The notes under the pieces: generated by a model
Seen by the model: the letters and a program-made list of their open reading frames with translations, nothing else
Told to the model about the DNA's origin: nothing
The model's database searches: none
Part shown: positions 1 to 8,270 of the stretch, one piece after another
How the letters are laid out: every line of letters begins with the position of its first letter
How positions within the stretch are numbered: the stretch's first letter is position 1
Source of the DNA: Ectothiorhodospira sp. BSL-9
GTDB lineage: Bacteria; Pseudomonadota; Gammaproteobacteria; Ectothiorhodospirales; Ectothiorhodospiraceae
Assembly: GCF_001632845.1 (NCBI RefSeq)
Contig: NZ_CP011994.1
Span: 2,862,001-2,926,000, forward strand
DNA: 64,000 nucleotides
Direction: 5' to 3'
Position numbers and translations under genes: made by a program

Positions 1-189
1 CTGTCGGCGCCGCTGTTTGATCAGCGCATGGCGGTGGTCCACGATGCCCTCGGTCTGGTGGGCCAGTGCGAGTGCACCCATGGCTGTCCGGCCTGTATCG
101 GCCCCATCCTGGCCTCGGATGAGATCCGGGGCTATTCCCCCAAGGCCGCGGCCCTCAGGGTGCTCGGCCTGTTTGGCGACGCCCCGTGA
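1..189 (+). CDS. mrfA: MrfA/YprA-type DEAD/DEAH helicase, C-terminal end (partial)
   Basis: The window opens inside this gene; 62 codons remain. They carry the cysteine cluster CECTHGCPACIG, matching the four-cysteine zinc site at the C-terminus (DUF1998 region) of MrfA/YprA superfamily 2 helicases. In Bacillus subtilis MrfA works with the exonuclease MrfB in mitomycin C lesion repair (family knowledge). The stop codon overlaps the GTG start of the next gene, an MrfB homologue, so the two are translationally coupled. The helicase core lies outside the window. The identification rests on the cysteine motif and the neighbour. Confidence 0.8.
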   Translation: MSAPLFDQRMAVVHDALGLVGQCECTHGCPACIGPILASDEIRGYSPKAAALRVLGLFGDAP

Positions 190-1409
190 ACCTGCGCCAG
201 CGCCTGGATCGACTCAGGGGGCGCAGCGCTGAGGCGCCCGCCCAGGAAGGGGTGCCCCATGGCAAACCCTCGGTCGCCGAGCGCGTACAACGCCTGCGGC
301 CCCGCCGGGAGGCCCATCCCCCTTCTCATGCAGACGCGGATCAGGCCCTCGCCGACCGACTGGGCGCCCAGTTCGTGGCGCCGGGCGTGCTCGGCTGTTC
401 GCAATACTGGCCGCTGGACACGTCCCACGGCCGGTTTCCACTGTCGGCCCTGCTGGGAGAGCAGATGCACCTACCCGAGGCCCGGGGGGCAGATCCGCAT
501 GGACTGATCTTTCTGGATACGGAGACCACGGGCCTGGCCGGGGGCACCGGCACCGCCGTGTTCATGCTGGGCCTGGCCCGGGTGGAAGGGGATCACCTGC
601 ATGTACGCCAGTTCATGCTGACCCGGTTTGCCGGGGAGGCGGGCATGCTGCATCAGGCCACCGACTTCCTGACCGGTGCCCATACCCTGGTCACTTACAA
701 CGGCAAGTGTTTCGACCTGCCCCTGCTGCTCACCCGTGCCCGCCTGGCCGGCGTGGATGATCCGTTTTCCCGGCTTGGACACCTGGACCTGCTGTACCCG
801 GTACGACGGCTGTTCCGCCGGCGCTGGCCCGACTGCCGTCTGATCACGGTGGAGCAGAAGTTATTGGGATTCGGGCGTCTCCATGACCTGCCCGGGGCAG
901 AGGCGCCCCTGGCCTGGATGGATTATCTGCGTGGCGGGGATGCCCACCGTCTGCCGGGCGTGCTCACCCATAACTGCTGGGACCTGGTCTCTCTGGCCGC
1001 CCTGTGTCCGGCCCTGGATCAGGCTCATGGTGCGCCGGAGGCCTTTGGCGCTGACCCTGTGGCGGTGGCGAAGGGGCATTTGAAGGCCGGGCAGCAAGAA
1101 CGGGCCCTGGCGGTGCTGCATCAGGGTCGCGAGGACCTGGATGAAAGGGGCCTGCTGTTCATGGCGGACCTGCTGCGCCGTGAGGGACGCGACCCGGAGG
1201 CCCTGAAGCTCTGGGATGCACTGTCCGCGCGGGGCTGCGTGGCTGCCCTGGAAGCCCTGGCCAAGTACCATGAGCACGTACGTCGCGACCTGCGGGCCGC
1301 CCTGGAGTGTGCCCGTGGTCTCCCTGCGGGCGAGGCACACCAGCGCCGCCGGGAGCGTCTGATGAACAAACTGGCCCTGCGCGCCGACCCACCCAGGGAA
1401 GACCCTTAA
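186..1409 (+). CDS. mrfB: MrfB/YprB-type RNase H-fold exonuclease
   Basis: 407 residues with a GTG start overlapping the helicase stop. The first 100 residues are low-complexity and basic. A DEDD-type 3'-5' exonuclease fold follows, with acidic residues in FLDTETTGL (D111, E113), YNGKCFDLPL (D177), HLDLL (D201) and HNCWDLVSL (D266). The C-terminal 120 residues look helical and repeat-like (TPR-like). In Bacillus MrfB is the nuclease partner of MrfA in excision of mitomycin adducts. Coupling to a C-terminal MrfA fragment makes the assignment firm at family level; the substrate in this organism is inference. The stop codon lies at the edge of a repeated hairpin element. Confidence 0.82.
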   Translation: MNLRQRLDRLRGRSAEAPAQEGVPHGKPSVAERVQRLRPRREAHPPSHADADQALADRLGAQFVAPGVLGCSQYWPLDTSHGRFPLSALLGEQMHLPEARGADPHGLIFLDTETTGLAGGTGTAVFMLGLARVEGDHLHVRQFMLTRFAGEAGMLHQATDFLTGAHTLVTYNGKCFDLPLLLTRARLAGVDDPFSRLGHLDLLYPVRRLFRRRWPDCRLITVEQKLLGFGRLHDLPGAEAPLAWMDYLRGGDAHRLPGVLTHNCWDLVSLAALCPALDQAHGAPEAFGADPVAVAKGHLKAGQQERALAVLHQGREDLDERGLLFMADLLRREGRDPEALKLWDALSARGCVAALEALAKYHEHVRRDLRAALECARGLPAGEAHQRRRERLMNKLALRADPPREDP

Positions 1410-1469
1410 CGTGAAAGAACCAAGGTTCAGCTACAAACACTCCCTTCTCCCCCTCGGGGGAGAAGGGCT
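1406..1469 (+). repeat. 64-bp repeat copy A with hairpin terminator
   Basis: This begins at the mrfB stop (TTAACGTGAAAGAACC) and ends in a 12-bp stem with a 2-nt loop (CCCTTCTCCCCC / GGGGGAGAAGGG, 1442-1467). A nearly identical copy in inverted orientation lies at 10025-10086 against the maeB stop codon. It differs by two small indels and a few substitutions. The hairpin probably serves as a terminator or mRNA 3' stabiliser between convergent mrfB and dnaE2. The shared sequence upstream of the hairpin shows that this is a copied element and not only convergence on a hairpin shape. Confidence 0.85.
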
Positions 1470-1502
1470 GCCGTGAGGCATGAGAGTCAAGGGCTTATCC
1501 CC

Positions 1503-4500
1503 TCAGCAGAAGTCCCGGGAGTCCGTGGGCAATTCACCGAGCCAGGCACTGCGATCCGTCAGATGCCGGGCCACCAGATGACAGACCCCATCCTCCTGCT
1601 GCCACTCCCCCCGCACCTCCAGCAGGCGTCCTTGCAGCACCTCTGCCCGGAAACGGGTGACCAGGGCCGGCCAGACGATGATGTTCACCGTGCCTGTCTC
1701 GTCCTCCAGGGTGAGAAAGACGGTGCCACTGGCGGATGAGGGGTGCTGGCGGGTGATGACCAGCCCCACATAGCGAACCTGACGCCGTTGGGGGAGGGCC
1801 CGCAGGGACTGGGCCGTGGCCGGACCCAGCGCCGCCAGCCGCTCGCGAAGCAGCGCCAGGGGATGACGCCCCAGGGACAGGCCCTGACTGGCATGGTCCG
1901 CCACCAGGTCCTCGCCTTCGCTGGGCATCCGCAACAGGGGTTCTGCCTCCCGCACGCAGGCATCCGCCAGCAGTGGCAGGGGCGTTTCCGTGGCCAGGGC
2001 CGCCCATCGGGCACGATGCCGGTGGCCACTCAGGGATGCCAGGGCACCGGCGGCGGCCAGGGTGTCCATGTCCTTGCGATGGAGCTGGGCACGGTGGGAC
2101 AGATCCGTTGCCGCCGCGAAGGAACGCACCCGGCGCGCGTCCACGATGCGATCAGCAGCAGCCCGTGAAAGCCCACGAATCAGGCGCAAACCCAGGCGCA
2201 GGGCAGGTGGGGGGATGTCCTCGGGGCCATGCCCCAGCTCGTCGTCGAGAGGGACGAGGGTGCAATCCCAGTCGCTGGCGCACACATCCACCGGCAACAC
2301 CTGCACACCGTGCCGCCGGGCATCCTGGATCAACTGTGAAGGCCCGTAGAAACCCATGGGCTGACTGTTGAGCAAGGCCGCGGTAAACGCCGTCGGCTCA
2401 TGGTATTTCAGCCAGGCAGACACGTAGGCGATCAGGGCAAAGCTGGCGGCGTGGGATTCGGGAAAACCATATTCGCCAAACCCCAGGATTTGCTGATAGA
2501 TCTGCTGGGCGAAGGCCGGGTCATAGCCACGCGCCTCCATGCCTTCCAGTAGCCGCGCCCGAAAACGGTCCAGGGTGCCCTTGCGCCGCCAGGCCCCGAT
2601 GGCACGGCGCAGTCCATCGGCCTCGCCGGCACTGAACCCGGCCGCCACCATGGCCAGCTTGATCACCTGCTCCTGGAACAGGGGCACCCCCAGGGTGCGC
2701 TCCAATACCTGCCTTACCTGGGGGCTGGGGTAGGTCACCGGCTCCAGACCCTGTCGACGGCGCAGATAGGGGTGCACCATCTCCCCCTGGATGGGGCCGG
2801 GCCGGACGATGGCCACCTCGATCACCAGGTCATAGAAACAGGCGGGCTTGAGGCGCGGCAGCATGCTCATCTGCGCCCGGGACTCGATCTGGAACACCCC
2901 CACCGTGTCGGCCTGCTGGATCATGTGGTACACCGCCGGGTCCTCCCGGGGCACGGAGGCCAGGGTCAGGCGCTTCCCCCGGTAGGCCTGTATGAGATCG
3001 AAACTGCGTCGGACCGCAGAGAGCATCCCCAGGGCCAGGACATCGATCTTGAGCAGGCCCACGACATCCAGGTCGTCCTTGTCCCACTGGATGATGGTGC
3101 GATCCTCCATGGCGGCATTCTCCAGGGGCACCAGATGTGACAGGGGCCTCCGGGAGATCACAAAGCCCCCCACATGCTGGGACAGATGCCTGGGAAACCC
3201 ACGGATCTGTTCCACCAGGGCCACCAGACGGCGCATGATGGCGCTGTGCGGGTCCAGGCCCGCCTCGCGCACCCGATCCTCGTCCACCCCCGATTCCCAC
3301 CAGGCCATGTTGGTGGCCAGTCGGTCCACCTGCGCCTGGGAGAGCCCCAGGGCCTTGCCCAGATCCCGGATGGCGCTGCGGCGTCGATAGGTGATCACGG
3401 TGGCCGCCAGGGCGGCCCGGTCGCGACCATAGCGGGTGTAGATGTACTGGATCACCTCCTCGCGCCGCTCGTGTTCGAAATCCACATCGATATCCGGGGG
3501 CTCATTGCGTTCCCGGGAGATGAAGCGCTCGAACAGCATCTCCGAATGGGCGGGATCCACCGAGGTGATCCCAAGACAGAAGCACACGGCGGAATTGGCC
3601 GCCGACCCTCGCCCCTGGCACAGGATGCCCCGCTCCCGGGCGAAACGGACAATGTCGTGTACGGTGAGAAAATAGGGCTCGTAGCCCATGTCACGGATCA
3701 CCGCCAGTTCGTGATCCACCAGGTGACGCACCTTGACCGGCGCCCCTTCCGGCCAGTGACGGGCCATGCCATCCTCCACCAGCCCCTTGAGATACCGATC
3801 CGGTGCCAGGCCCTTGGGCACATCGTCCAGGGGATATTCATACCGCAGTTCATCCAGGGAAAACCGACAACGCCGGGCGATCTCCACGGTGCGTTCCAGC
3901 CAGGGGCGCGGATAGAGTCGGGCCAGGGCCTGTCGGGTGCGCAGATGGCGCTCACCATTGGGAAACAGGGCTTCCCCCACCTGCGCCAGGGGTCGACCCA
4001 GGCGGATGGCGGTGAGGGTATCCTGGAGGGCCCGACGCCCCCGGACATGCATATGCACATCGCCAGTGGCCACCAGGGGCAGGCCGGTCTCCCGGGACAG
4101 GGCCTCCAGGGCCTCGCGCCGACGCCGATCCTGTCCATCCCGGTGCAGGGAAGCAGCTATCCAGGCACGCTCGGGGAAATGCTCATGCAGCCAACCCGCA
4201 ATGCCGCAGGTATCGCCTGCCTCTCTGGATGAGTCCAAAGGCAGGGGGGGCACCCACAGGGCCAGCAACCCCTCGGCATGGGAGGCTATATCCGGCCGGT
4301 GGAGTTGATAGGTCCCCTTGTGGGCCCGCCGCCGCCCCCGGGTGATCAGGGTGGAGAGGTTTTCGTAACCGTTCTTCGTGGCGGCCAGGAGGATCAGGGT
4401 GAACCGGCAGTCCACGTCCACCTGACTCCCTATGATGAGTGGTATCCCATGTTCCCCGGCCGCACCGTGGGCACGCACCACTCCGGCCAGGGAGGCAATA

Positions 4501-4649
4501 TCCGTGAGCGCCAGGGCCTCATATCCCAGATCGGCGGCACGGGCCACCAGTTCCTCCGGGTGCGAGGCCCCCCTGAGGAAACTGAAGTTGGACAGGCACT
4601 GGAGTTCGGCATAGGGCGCGGGGCATTGGGACATGATCGTCACGGACAA
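1503..4649 (-). CDS. dnaE2: Error-prone DNA polymerase III alpha subunit DnaE2 (ImuC)
   Basis: 1048 residues, the usual length of DnaE2 and shorter than replicative DnaE. An N-terminal PHP domain starts with YAELQCLSNFSFLRGAS. The polymerase core has GRGSAANSAV, the catalytic aspartates in PDIDVDFEHERR and a third in LLKIDVLALGML. A C-terminal OB fold precedes the end and there is no beta/tau-binding tail as in DnaE1. In the ImuA-ImuB-DnaE2 system it carries out SOS-induced translesion synthesis. An internal ATG at 4634 is an alternative start. A LexA box lies 39 bp upstream. ImuB is encoded 3.6 kb away in the same orientation instead of adjacently. Confidence 0.95.
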   Translation of the reverse strand: MSVTIMSQCPAPYAELQCLSNFSFLRGASHPEELVARAADLGYEALALTDIASLAGVVRAHGAAGEHGIPLIIGSQVDVDCRFTLILLAATKNGYENLSTLITRGRRRAHKGTYQLHRPDIASHAEGLLALWVPPLPLDSSREAGDTCGIAGWLHEHFPERAWIAASLHRDGQDRRRREALEALSRETGLPLVATGDVHMHVRGRRALQDTLTAIRLGRPLAQVGEALFPNGERHLRTRQALARLYPRPWLERTVEIARRCRFSLDELRYEYPLDDVPKGLAPDRYLKGLVEDGMARHWPEGAPVKVRHLVDHELAVIRDMGYEPYFLTVHDIVRFARERGILCQGRGSAANSAVCFCLGITSVDPAHSEMLFERFISRERNEPPDIDVDFEHERREEVIQYIYTRYGRDRAALAATVITYRRRSAIRDLGKALGLSQAQVDRLATNMAWWESGVDEDRVREAGLDPHSAIMRRLVALVEQIRGFPRHLSQHVGGFVISRRPLSHLVPLENAAMEDRTIIQWDKDDLDVVGLLKIDVLALGMLSAVRRSFDLIQAYRGKRLTLASVPREDPAVYHMIQQADTVGVFQIESRAQMSMLPRLKPACFYDLVIEVAIVRPGPIQGEMVHPYLRRRQGLEPVTYPSPQVRQVLERTLGVPLFQEQVIKLAMVAAGFSAGEADGLRRAIGAWRRKGTLDRFRARLLEGMEARGYDPAFAQQIYQQILGFGEYGFPESHAASFALIAYVSAWLKYHEPTAFTAALLNSQPMGFYGPSQLIQDARRHGVQVLPVDVCASDWDCTLVPLDDELGHGPEDIPPPALRLGLRLIRGLSRAAADRIVDARRVRSFAAATDLSHRAQLHRKDMDTLAAAGALASLSGHRHRARWAALATETPLPLLADACVREAEPLLRMPSEGEDLVADHASQGLSLGRHPLALLRERLAALGPATAQSLRALPQRRQVRYVGLVITRQHPSSASGTVFLTLEDETGTVNIIVWPALVTRFRAEVLQGRLLEVRGEWQQEDGVCHLVARHLTDRSAWLGELPTDSRDFC

Positions 4650-4687
4650 GGATGCGCCTTGAACCGGCAGGAGGCCGGCAAGGATTA

Positions 4688-4703
4688 CTGTTCATATTAA
4701 CAG
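4688..4703 (-). promoter_or_regulatory. LexA (SOS) box of dnaE2
   Basis: The sequence CTGTTCATATTAACAG fits the enterobacterial/gammaproteobacterial LexA consensus CTGT-N8-ACAG exactly. It sits in a longer perfect palindrome (arms GGATTACTGTT / AACAGTAATCC, about 4682-4709). It lies 39 bp upstream of dnaE2. It also lies upstream of the divergent oxidoreductase, which could be co-regulated. Confidence 0.88.
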
Positions 4704-4789
4704 TAATCCCTGTTGGTTGCGGGATTGAGAACCACTCCACCTCCAATCTGCTAATCTTCAGCGACACGGCAACCAGGGGCGTGGCTCAG

Positions 4790-5359
4790 GTGAAACACAT
4801 CACGTTGATCCAGGGGCATCCGGATCCGCAAGGCGGGCACTTCTGCCACGCCCTGGCCGATGCCTACCTTCGGGGCGCGGCACAATCAGGACATGCGATA
4901 CAGGTCATCGACGTGGCACAATTGGAGTTCCCACTCCTGCGTAGCCGGGCAGAATTTCACGGCGGTCCGGTTCCCGATGATATCGCCCAGGCCCAGAGCG
5001 CCCTGGCCGATGCCGAACACCTGGTGTTCATTTATCCGATCTGGATGGGTACCATGCCCGCATTACTCAAGGGGTTTCTTGAGCAGGCCTTCCGTCCCGG
5101 GTTTGCCGTCAATGAACTGGGTAAGGGGGTACTCAAGGGCAAATCCGCCCGGATCGTGGTCACCATGGCCATGCCGGCCCTGATCTACCGCTGGTATTAC
5201 CGGGCACATGGATTGAGAAGCTTTGAACACAATATCCTCGGCTTTGCGGGCATTGGCCCCATGCGCGAGAACCTGATTGGGATGGTTGAGGGGATGAACG
5301 ATGCAGCAAGACAGAAATGGGTTCACAAGATGGAGAAACAAGGGCGTGCAGGTTGCTGA
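4790..5359 (+). CDS. NAD(P)H-dependent oxidoreductase, flavodoxin-2 fold
   Basis: About 189 residues from the GTG at 4790. An open frame extends to 4652, but the conserved family N-terminus is KHITLIQGHPDPQ and AGGGG at 4775-4779 is suitably placed for 4790. The protein resembles quinone/NAD(P)H oxidoreductases of the KefF/MdaB/NQO type: the FMN-binding loop GHPDPQGGHF, then LVFIYPIWMGTMPALLKGFLE, which forms the flavin and dimer region. Likely a cytoplasmic quinone or nitro-compound reductase; the substrate cannot be read. It is divergent from dnaE2 and overlaps the following lipoprotein gene by 14 bp, so the two are probably co-transcribed. Confidence 0.8.
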   Translation: MKHITLIQGHPDPQGGHFCHALADAYLRGAAQSGHAIQVIDVAQLEFPLLRSRAEFHGGPVPDDIAQAQSALADAEHLVFIYPIWMGTMPALLKGFLEQAFRPGFAVNELGKGVLKGKSARIVVTMAMPALIYRWYYRAHGLRSFEHNILGFAGIGPMRENLIGMVEGMNDAARQKWVHKMEKQGRAGC

Positions 5360-5831
5360 AAAAAAATCACTTTACCGATTCAAGTCACTGTGGTTACTGG
5401 GTCTGGTACTGATCCTGGGGGCCTGTGACCGCCACGACGGGGATACCCTCCACCATGGTGTATGGGACGTGGACAACTTCTCCGCGCCGGACACCTCCGA
5501 AATGTCCCCGGAAGAGGCCGAGCGCATGCTGGGCGCCCGCGCTGTCTACACGCGGCATATTGCCCGTTTCGAGGACATGCAGTGCCTGAAGCCCCGCTAC
5601 GAGCACCAGCCCCTGGATGCCGAGACATTCATGGAGGACTTCGGGGTGGAACCGGGCCAGGTGGGTTTGGCGGATGACGACATCACCCGGATTGAGATCA
5701 CCTGTTATGACAACCCACTGGAGCGGGGCAGTACGCTTTTCGTCAAGGATGAGGATACGCTGATGACTGTCTGGGAAGGTGTGTTCTTCCAGATGCATCG
5801 CAGCAGTGGCAGCCCGGTGCCGGCGCGCTAG
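5346..5831 (+). CDS. Putative lipoprotein of unknown function
   Basis: About 161 residues from the GTG at 5346; an upstream ATG at 5301 lies inside the previous gene and gives a less plausible signal peptide. The N-terminus is basic (KKSLYRFK), followed by a hydrophobic stretch and the lipobox LGAC, so it should be a type II signal peptide lipoprotein. The mature part is acidic with two further cysteines (MQCLKP, ITCYDN). I do not recognise the family. Its stop codon TAG straddles the left end of the insertion sequence: TA is the target duplication and G is the first base of the element. The reconstructed pre-insertion sequence also reads TAG, so the protein is unchanged. Confidence 0.65.
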   Translation: MQVAEKKSLYRFKSLWLLGLVLILGACDRHDGDTLHHGVWDVDNFSAPDTSEMSPEEAERMLGARAVYTRHIARFEDMQCLKPRYEHQPLDAETFMEDFGVEPGQVGLADDDITRIEITCYDNPLERGSTLFVKDEDTLMTVWEGVFFQMHRSSGSPVPAR

Positions 5832-6681
5832 GTTCTGTCTGAAAAGTATGATCGGAAGCAAAGGACAACACATGCGAGACAAACCATGGCTCGAAAGCTC
5901 TTGGCAAGCTTGTCGTATCGAGTGCCTATACGCCGCATTTCCTTCATCCAGCCAAAAAGGCGCTCCACAATATTTCGTTGTCGATAGCGTGCCTTATCAA
6001 AGCCCCGACTCCGGCCACGACGCGGCCGTCTGTGCATCTTCCGGCTGGCAATCACTGGCTTCATGCCGTAGCGATCACAGTATCGTCGGAGCGCGTCACT
6101 GTCATAACCCTTGTCGGCCACGATGTGATCACAGCGTTTTACTGGGCGACCCACAGGTCCGGGCAAATGAACACATTCCATCACTGTCGTGAACCATCGG
6201 GAGTCCGCATGCTGACCCGGCGACAACTCGAACGCCAGCGGGTGCCCACAGCCGTCGCACACCAGGTGGATCTTGGTGGTCAGGCCGCCTCGACTGCGCC
6301 CCAGGGCATGGTCTACGGGTTCTTCAGACCCCCCTTTTTACCGCCTCCAGAGGCGGCTCGAGTAGCGCGAGTCGATGTCGAATCAAGCATCCAGGTCCCC
6401 AGATCCATCAGGCCATCCTCGCGAAGCCGTAAATGCAGGCGCGCCAGTACCGCCTCGAAAGTCCCGTCATCCCGCCAGGTCCGGAAGCGGTCGTACACAG
6501 TTTTCCACGGGCCAAATCGTTCCGGCAGATCACGCCACTTGGCGCCGCTGCACAGAATCCAGAAGATACCATTGAGCATCTGGCGATCATCACGCCGGGG
6601 ACGCCCCATGCGCTGTGGTGTTGATACGATATCCTTGACCAGCTCCCACTCTGCATCGGAAAGCTCGTACCGCTCTGCCAT
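5828..6681 (-). CDS. IS427-type transposase, OrfA/OrfB joined by programmed -1 frameshift
   Basis: OrfA (6681 to 6313, 122 aa) has the IS5-type N-terminus (LSDAEWELVKD, FWILCSGAKWRDLP) and the first catalytic aspartate in MLDSTST. OrfB continues in the -1 frame and is clear from LTTKIHLVCDGCG onward. It holds the second aspartate in IVADKGYDSD and the glutamate in RNIVERLFGWMKEMRRI. The frames meet at an A5G6 slippery run (6329-6339), typical of programmed frameshifting in this group. OrfB reads through the terminal repeat and takes its TAG stop from the target dinucleotide at 5828-5830. The fused product should be about 284 residues. Confidence 0.9.
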
Positions 6682-6743
6682 GAGTCCTCCTGTACAGATT
6701 CATCATGGTAAAAACTTAGCAAAATCACTTTTCAGACAGAACC
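5831..6743 (-). mobile_element. IS5-family insertion sequence, IS427-type, complete
   Basis: 913 bp bounded by inverted repeats that read GGTTCTGTCTGAAAAGT inward from both ends. The left flank ends in CTA and the right flank begins TAG, giving a TA target duplication within a CTAG-like site, as in the IS427 group of IS5. It carries one transposase in two overlapping frames on the minus strand with the three DDE residues present. The lack of obvious damage suggests a recent, possibly active insertion. It landed between the lipoprotein stop codon and that gene's terminator, so the lipoprotein transcript now reads into the element. Confidence 0.92.
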
Positions 6744-6760
6744 TAGACCACCGGACGTTT

Positions 6761-6822
6761 CATCGGGACAAAAAAACGCCCCCACCCGGAAGACCCGAGT
6801 GGGGGCGTTTTTTGTCCCGATG
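6761..6822. terminator. Strong bidirectional intrinsic terminator
   Basis: A stem of about 24 bp (CATCGGGACA...CGCCCCCAC / GTGGGGGCG...TGTCCCGATG) with A and T runs inside the stem on both strands. It serves convergent transcription from the lipoprotein side (plus) and the phasin gene (minus). The insertion sequence has been placed between the lipoprotein gene and this terminator. Confidence 0.88.
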
Positions 6823-6860
6823 CCCGTAAAGGGGCGTCGGATTATTCAGCCTTCAGAAGC

Positions 6861-7244
6861 TCAGGCGCTCTTGCGGGCGGCGCTCTTCTTGGCAGCGTCC
6901 AGGTTGGAGACGGTGGCAACACTCTCTTCACCCAGCTTCTGCACTTCTTCAGCATAACCGCGCTGCAGTTCGACCAGCTCGGTGGTGTCCTTGGCGACCT
7001 TTTCGCTCAGGGACTTGGCAGCCTCGCTTTGGGCGCTCACATAGGCCTGAAGACTCTGCGAATCGCTAACGGTCTGCATGGCACGCATCTGCTCGATGGC
7101 TACTTCGGAGTAGCTGCGGAACATGCTGATCTGGTAGTCCACCAGCTTGGCCATATGGTCAAGGGTGACATTGTTGAACTTGCGTGCCGGAGCCGCCAGC
7201 TTGTCAAACTGCTCTTGGGCACTGACAAAGATATCGTTGTACAT
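6861..7244 (-). CDS. Phasin family protein (PHA granule-associated)
   Basis: 127 residues, almost entirely helical. It opens with MYNDIFVSAQEQFDKLAAPARKFN, typical of the Phasin_2 family, and ends with an Ala/Lys-rich tail (DAAKKSAARKSA). Phasins coat polyhydroxyalkanoate granules and control their size and number. AGGAGA precedes the ATG at good spacing. No pha biosynthesis gene is in the window, so this is a stand-alone phasin locus. Its transcription probably ends at the strong terminator at 6761-6822. The upstream region carries paired GTTGC-N2-TGCA motifs that may be an operator. Confidence 0.88.
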   Translation of the reverse strand: MYNDIFVSAQEQFDKLAAPARKFNNVTLDHMAKLVDYQISMFRSYSEVAIEQMRAMQTVSDSQSLQAYVSAQSEAAKSLSEKVAKDTTELVELQRGYAEEVQKLGEESVATVSNLDAAKKSAARKSA

Positions 7245-7293
7245 GGCAAATCTCCTGTCTTTCTGTGGTTAAGGCAGGTGAATTCCTGACCTT

Positions 7294-7333
7294 GTTGCGT
7301 TGCAGCATAGCGCAGTTTTTTGTGCAGTGCAAC
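7294..7333. promoter_or_regulatory. Inverted GTTGC-N2-TGCA pair, candidate phasin operator
   Basis: GTTGCGTTGCA (7294-7304) and, inverted, GTTGCACTGCA (reverse complement of 7323-7333) lie 50-90 bp upstream of the phasin start. PhaR-type repressors bind TGC/GCA-rich sites in front of phasin genes in other proteobacteria. That this is a PhaR site is inference from motif and position. Elsewhere in 7245-7541 I see only AT-rich sequence before the next gene. Confidence 0.4.
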
Positions 7334-7541
7334 AACTGAATTCATTGCGCGGAGAGTGACCCATTCAGGCCAGCGATACCCCCGAGAACCCCCAGCGTTA
7401 TGATTTCCTTGAAAATTAAGTGGGGAAGACACCGAAATAGAAGCCAAAACCTGCCTGGATGTAGTAGATTCAACGAAATTTTTTTCGTTCTTGCCCGGGC
7501 CTGGATCCGTTCAGGTGTGGGCAGCGTCAAGGAACCTACTG

Positions 7542-8252
7542 ATGAGCGACAAAGGTAACCGCAGCACACTTGTCGGCATCCTGGTCTTCGACCAGGTGGA
7601 AGTTCTGGACTTTGCCGGCCCCTTCGAGGTGTTCTCCACCACGCGCCTGGACGAGGCCCGAAGGGCCGAAACCGATTCCCCCTTCGATATCCGCCTGATT
7701 GCCGAGCACAAGCAGGTGATCACGACGACCGGGGGCATGATGGTGGTGCCTCATCACGATTTCGAAGACTGCCCGGACCTGGACATCCTGGTGGTTCCCG
7801 GCGGACGGGGGGCCCGGCGGGAGATCAGCAACATCCGGCTGATGGAATGGTTGCGGCAACAGTCCGATGGACTGTCCCTGCTGGCCGGTGTGTGCACCGG
7901 CTCCATGCTGCTGGGGCAGGCAGGCCTGCTGGAGGGCCTGCGCGCCACCACCCACTGGCGTTCGCTGGACTGGATGCGGGAGTATTTCCCGGATGTCATG
8001 GTGGTGGAGGATGAGTTCGTGGTGGATGCCGGCTCGGTGATCACCTCTGCGGGCATCTCCGCCGGCATCGACATGGCCCTGCAACTGGTGCTGCGTTTCC
8101 ACGGCCAGGAGGTGGCCCGGGCCGCCGCCCGTTACATGGAATACCCGTTCCCGGAGAACAGCCGCCTCAGGATGGTGCAGGACATCAAGGATGCGGCCGA
8201 CCGTTCACAGCAGATCCAGGAGGCCCATCAGCAGGATGACTCAGCCCGTTAA
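7542..8252 (+). CDS. DJ-1/PfpI family protein
   Basis: 236 residues from the ATG at 7542 (AAGGA eight bases before; an in-frame TTG at 7491 is less likely). The fold is the class I glutamine amidotransferase-like DJ-1/PfpI type: VFDQVEVLDFAGPFEVF with conserved Glu20, and the nucleophile elbow AGVCTGSMLL with Cys118. The architecture equals the N-terminal half of GlxA-type AraC regulators, but no HTH domain follows, so this is a free-standing enzyme or sensor. Members include isonitrile hydratases and uncharacterised proteins; the substrate is not predictable. It converges on imuB with 18 bp between stops. Confidence 0.82.
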   Translation: MSDKGNRSTLVGILVFDQVEVLDFAGPFEVFSTTRLDEARRAETDSPFDIRLIAEHKQVITTTGGMMVVPHHDFEDCPDLDILVVPGGRGARREISNIRLMEWLRQQSDGLSLLAGVCTGSMLLGQAGLLEGLRATTHWRSLDWMREYFPDVMVVEDEFVVDAGSVITSAGISAGIDMALQLVLRFHGQEVARAAARYMEYPFPENSRLRMVQDIKDAADRSQQIQEAHQQDDSAR

Positions 8253-8270
8253 GGCGTCATTGGCCGCCCG

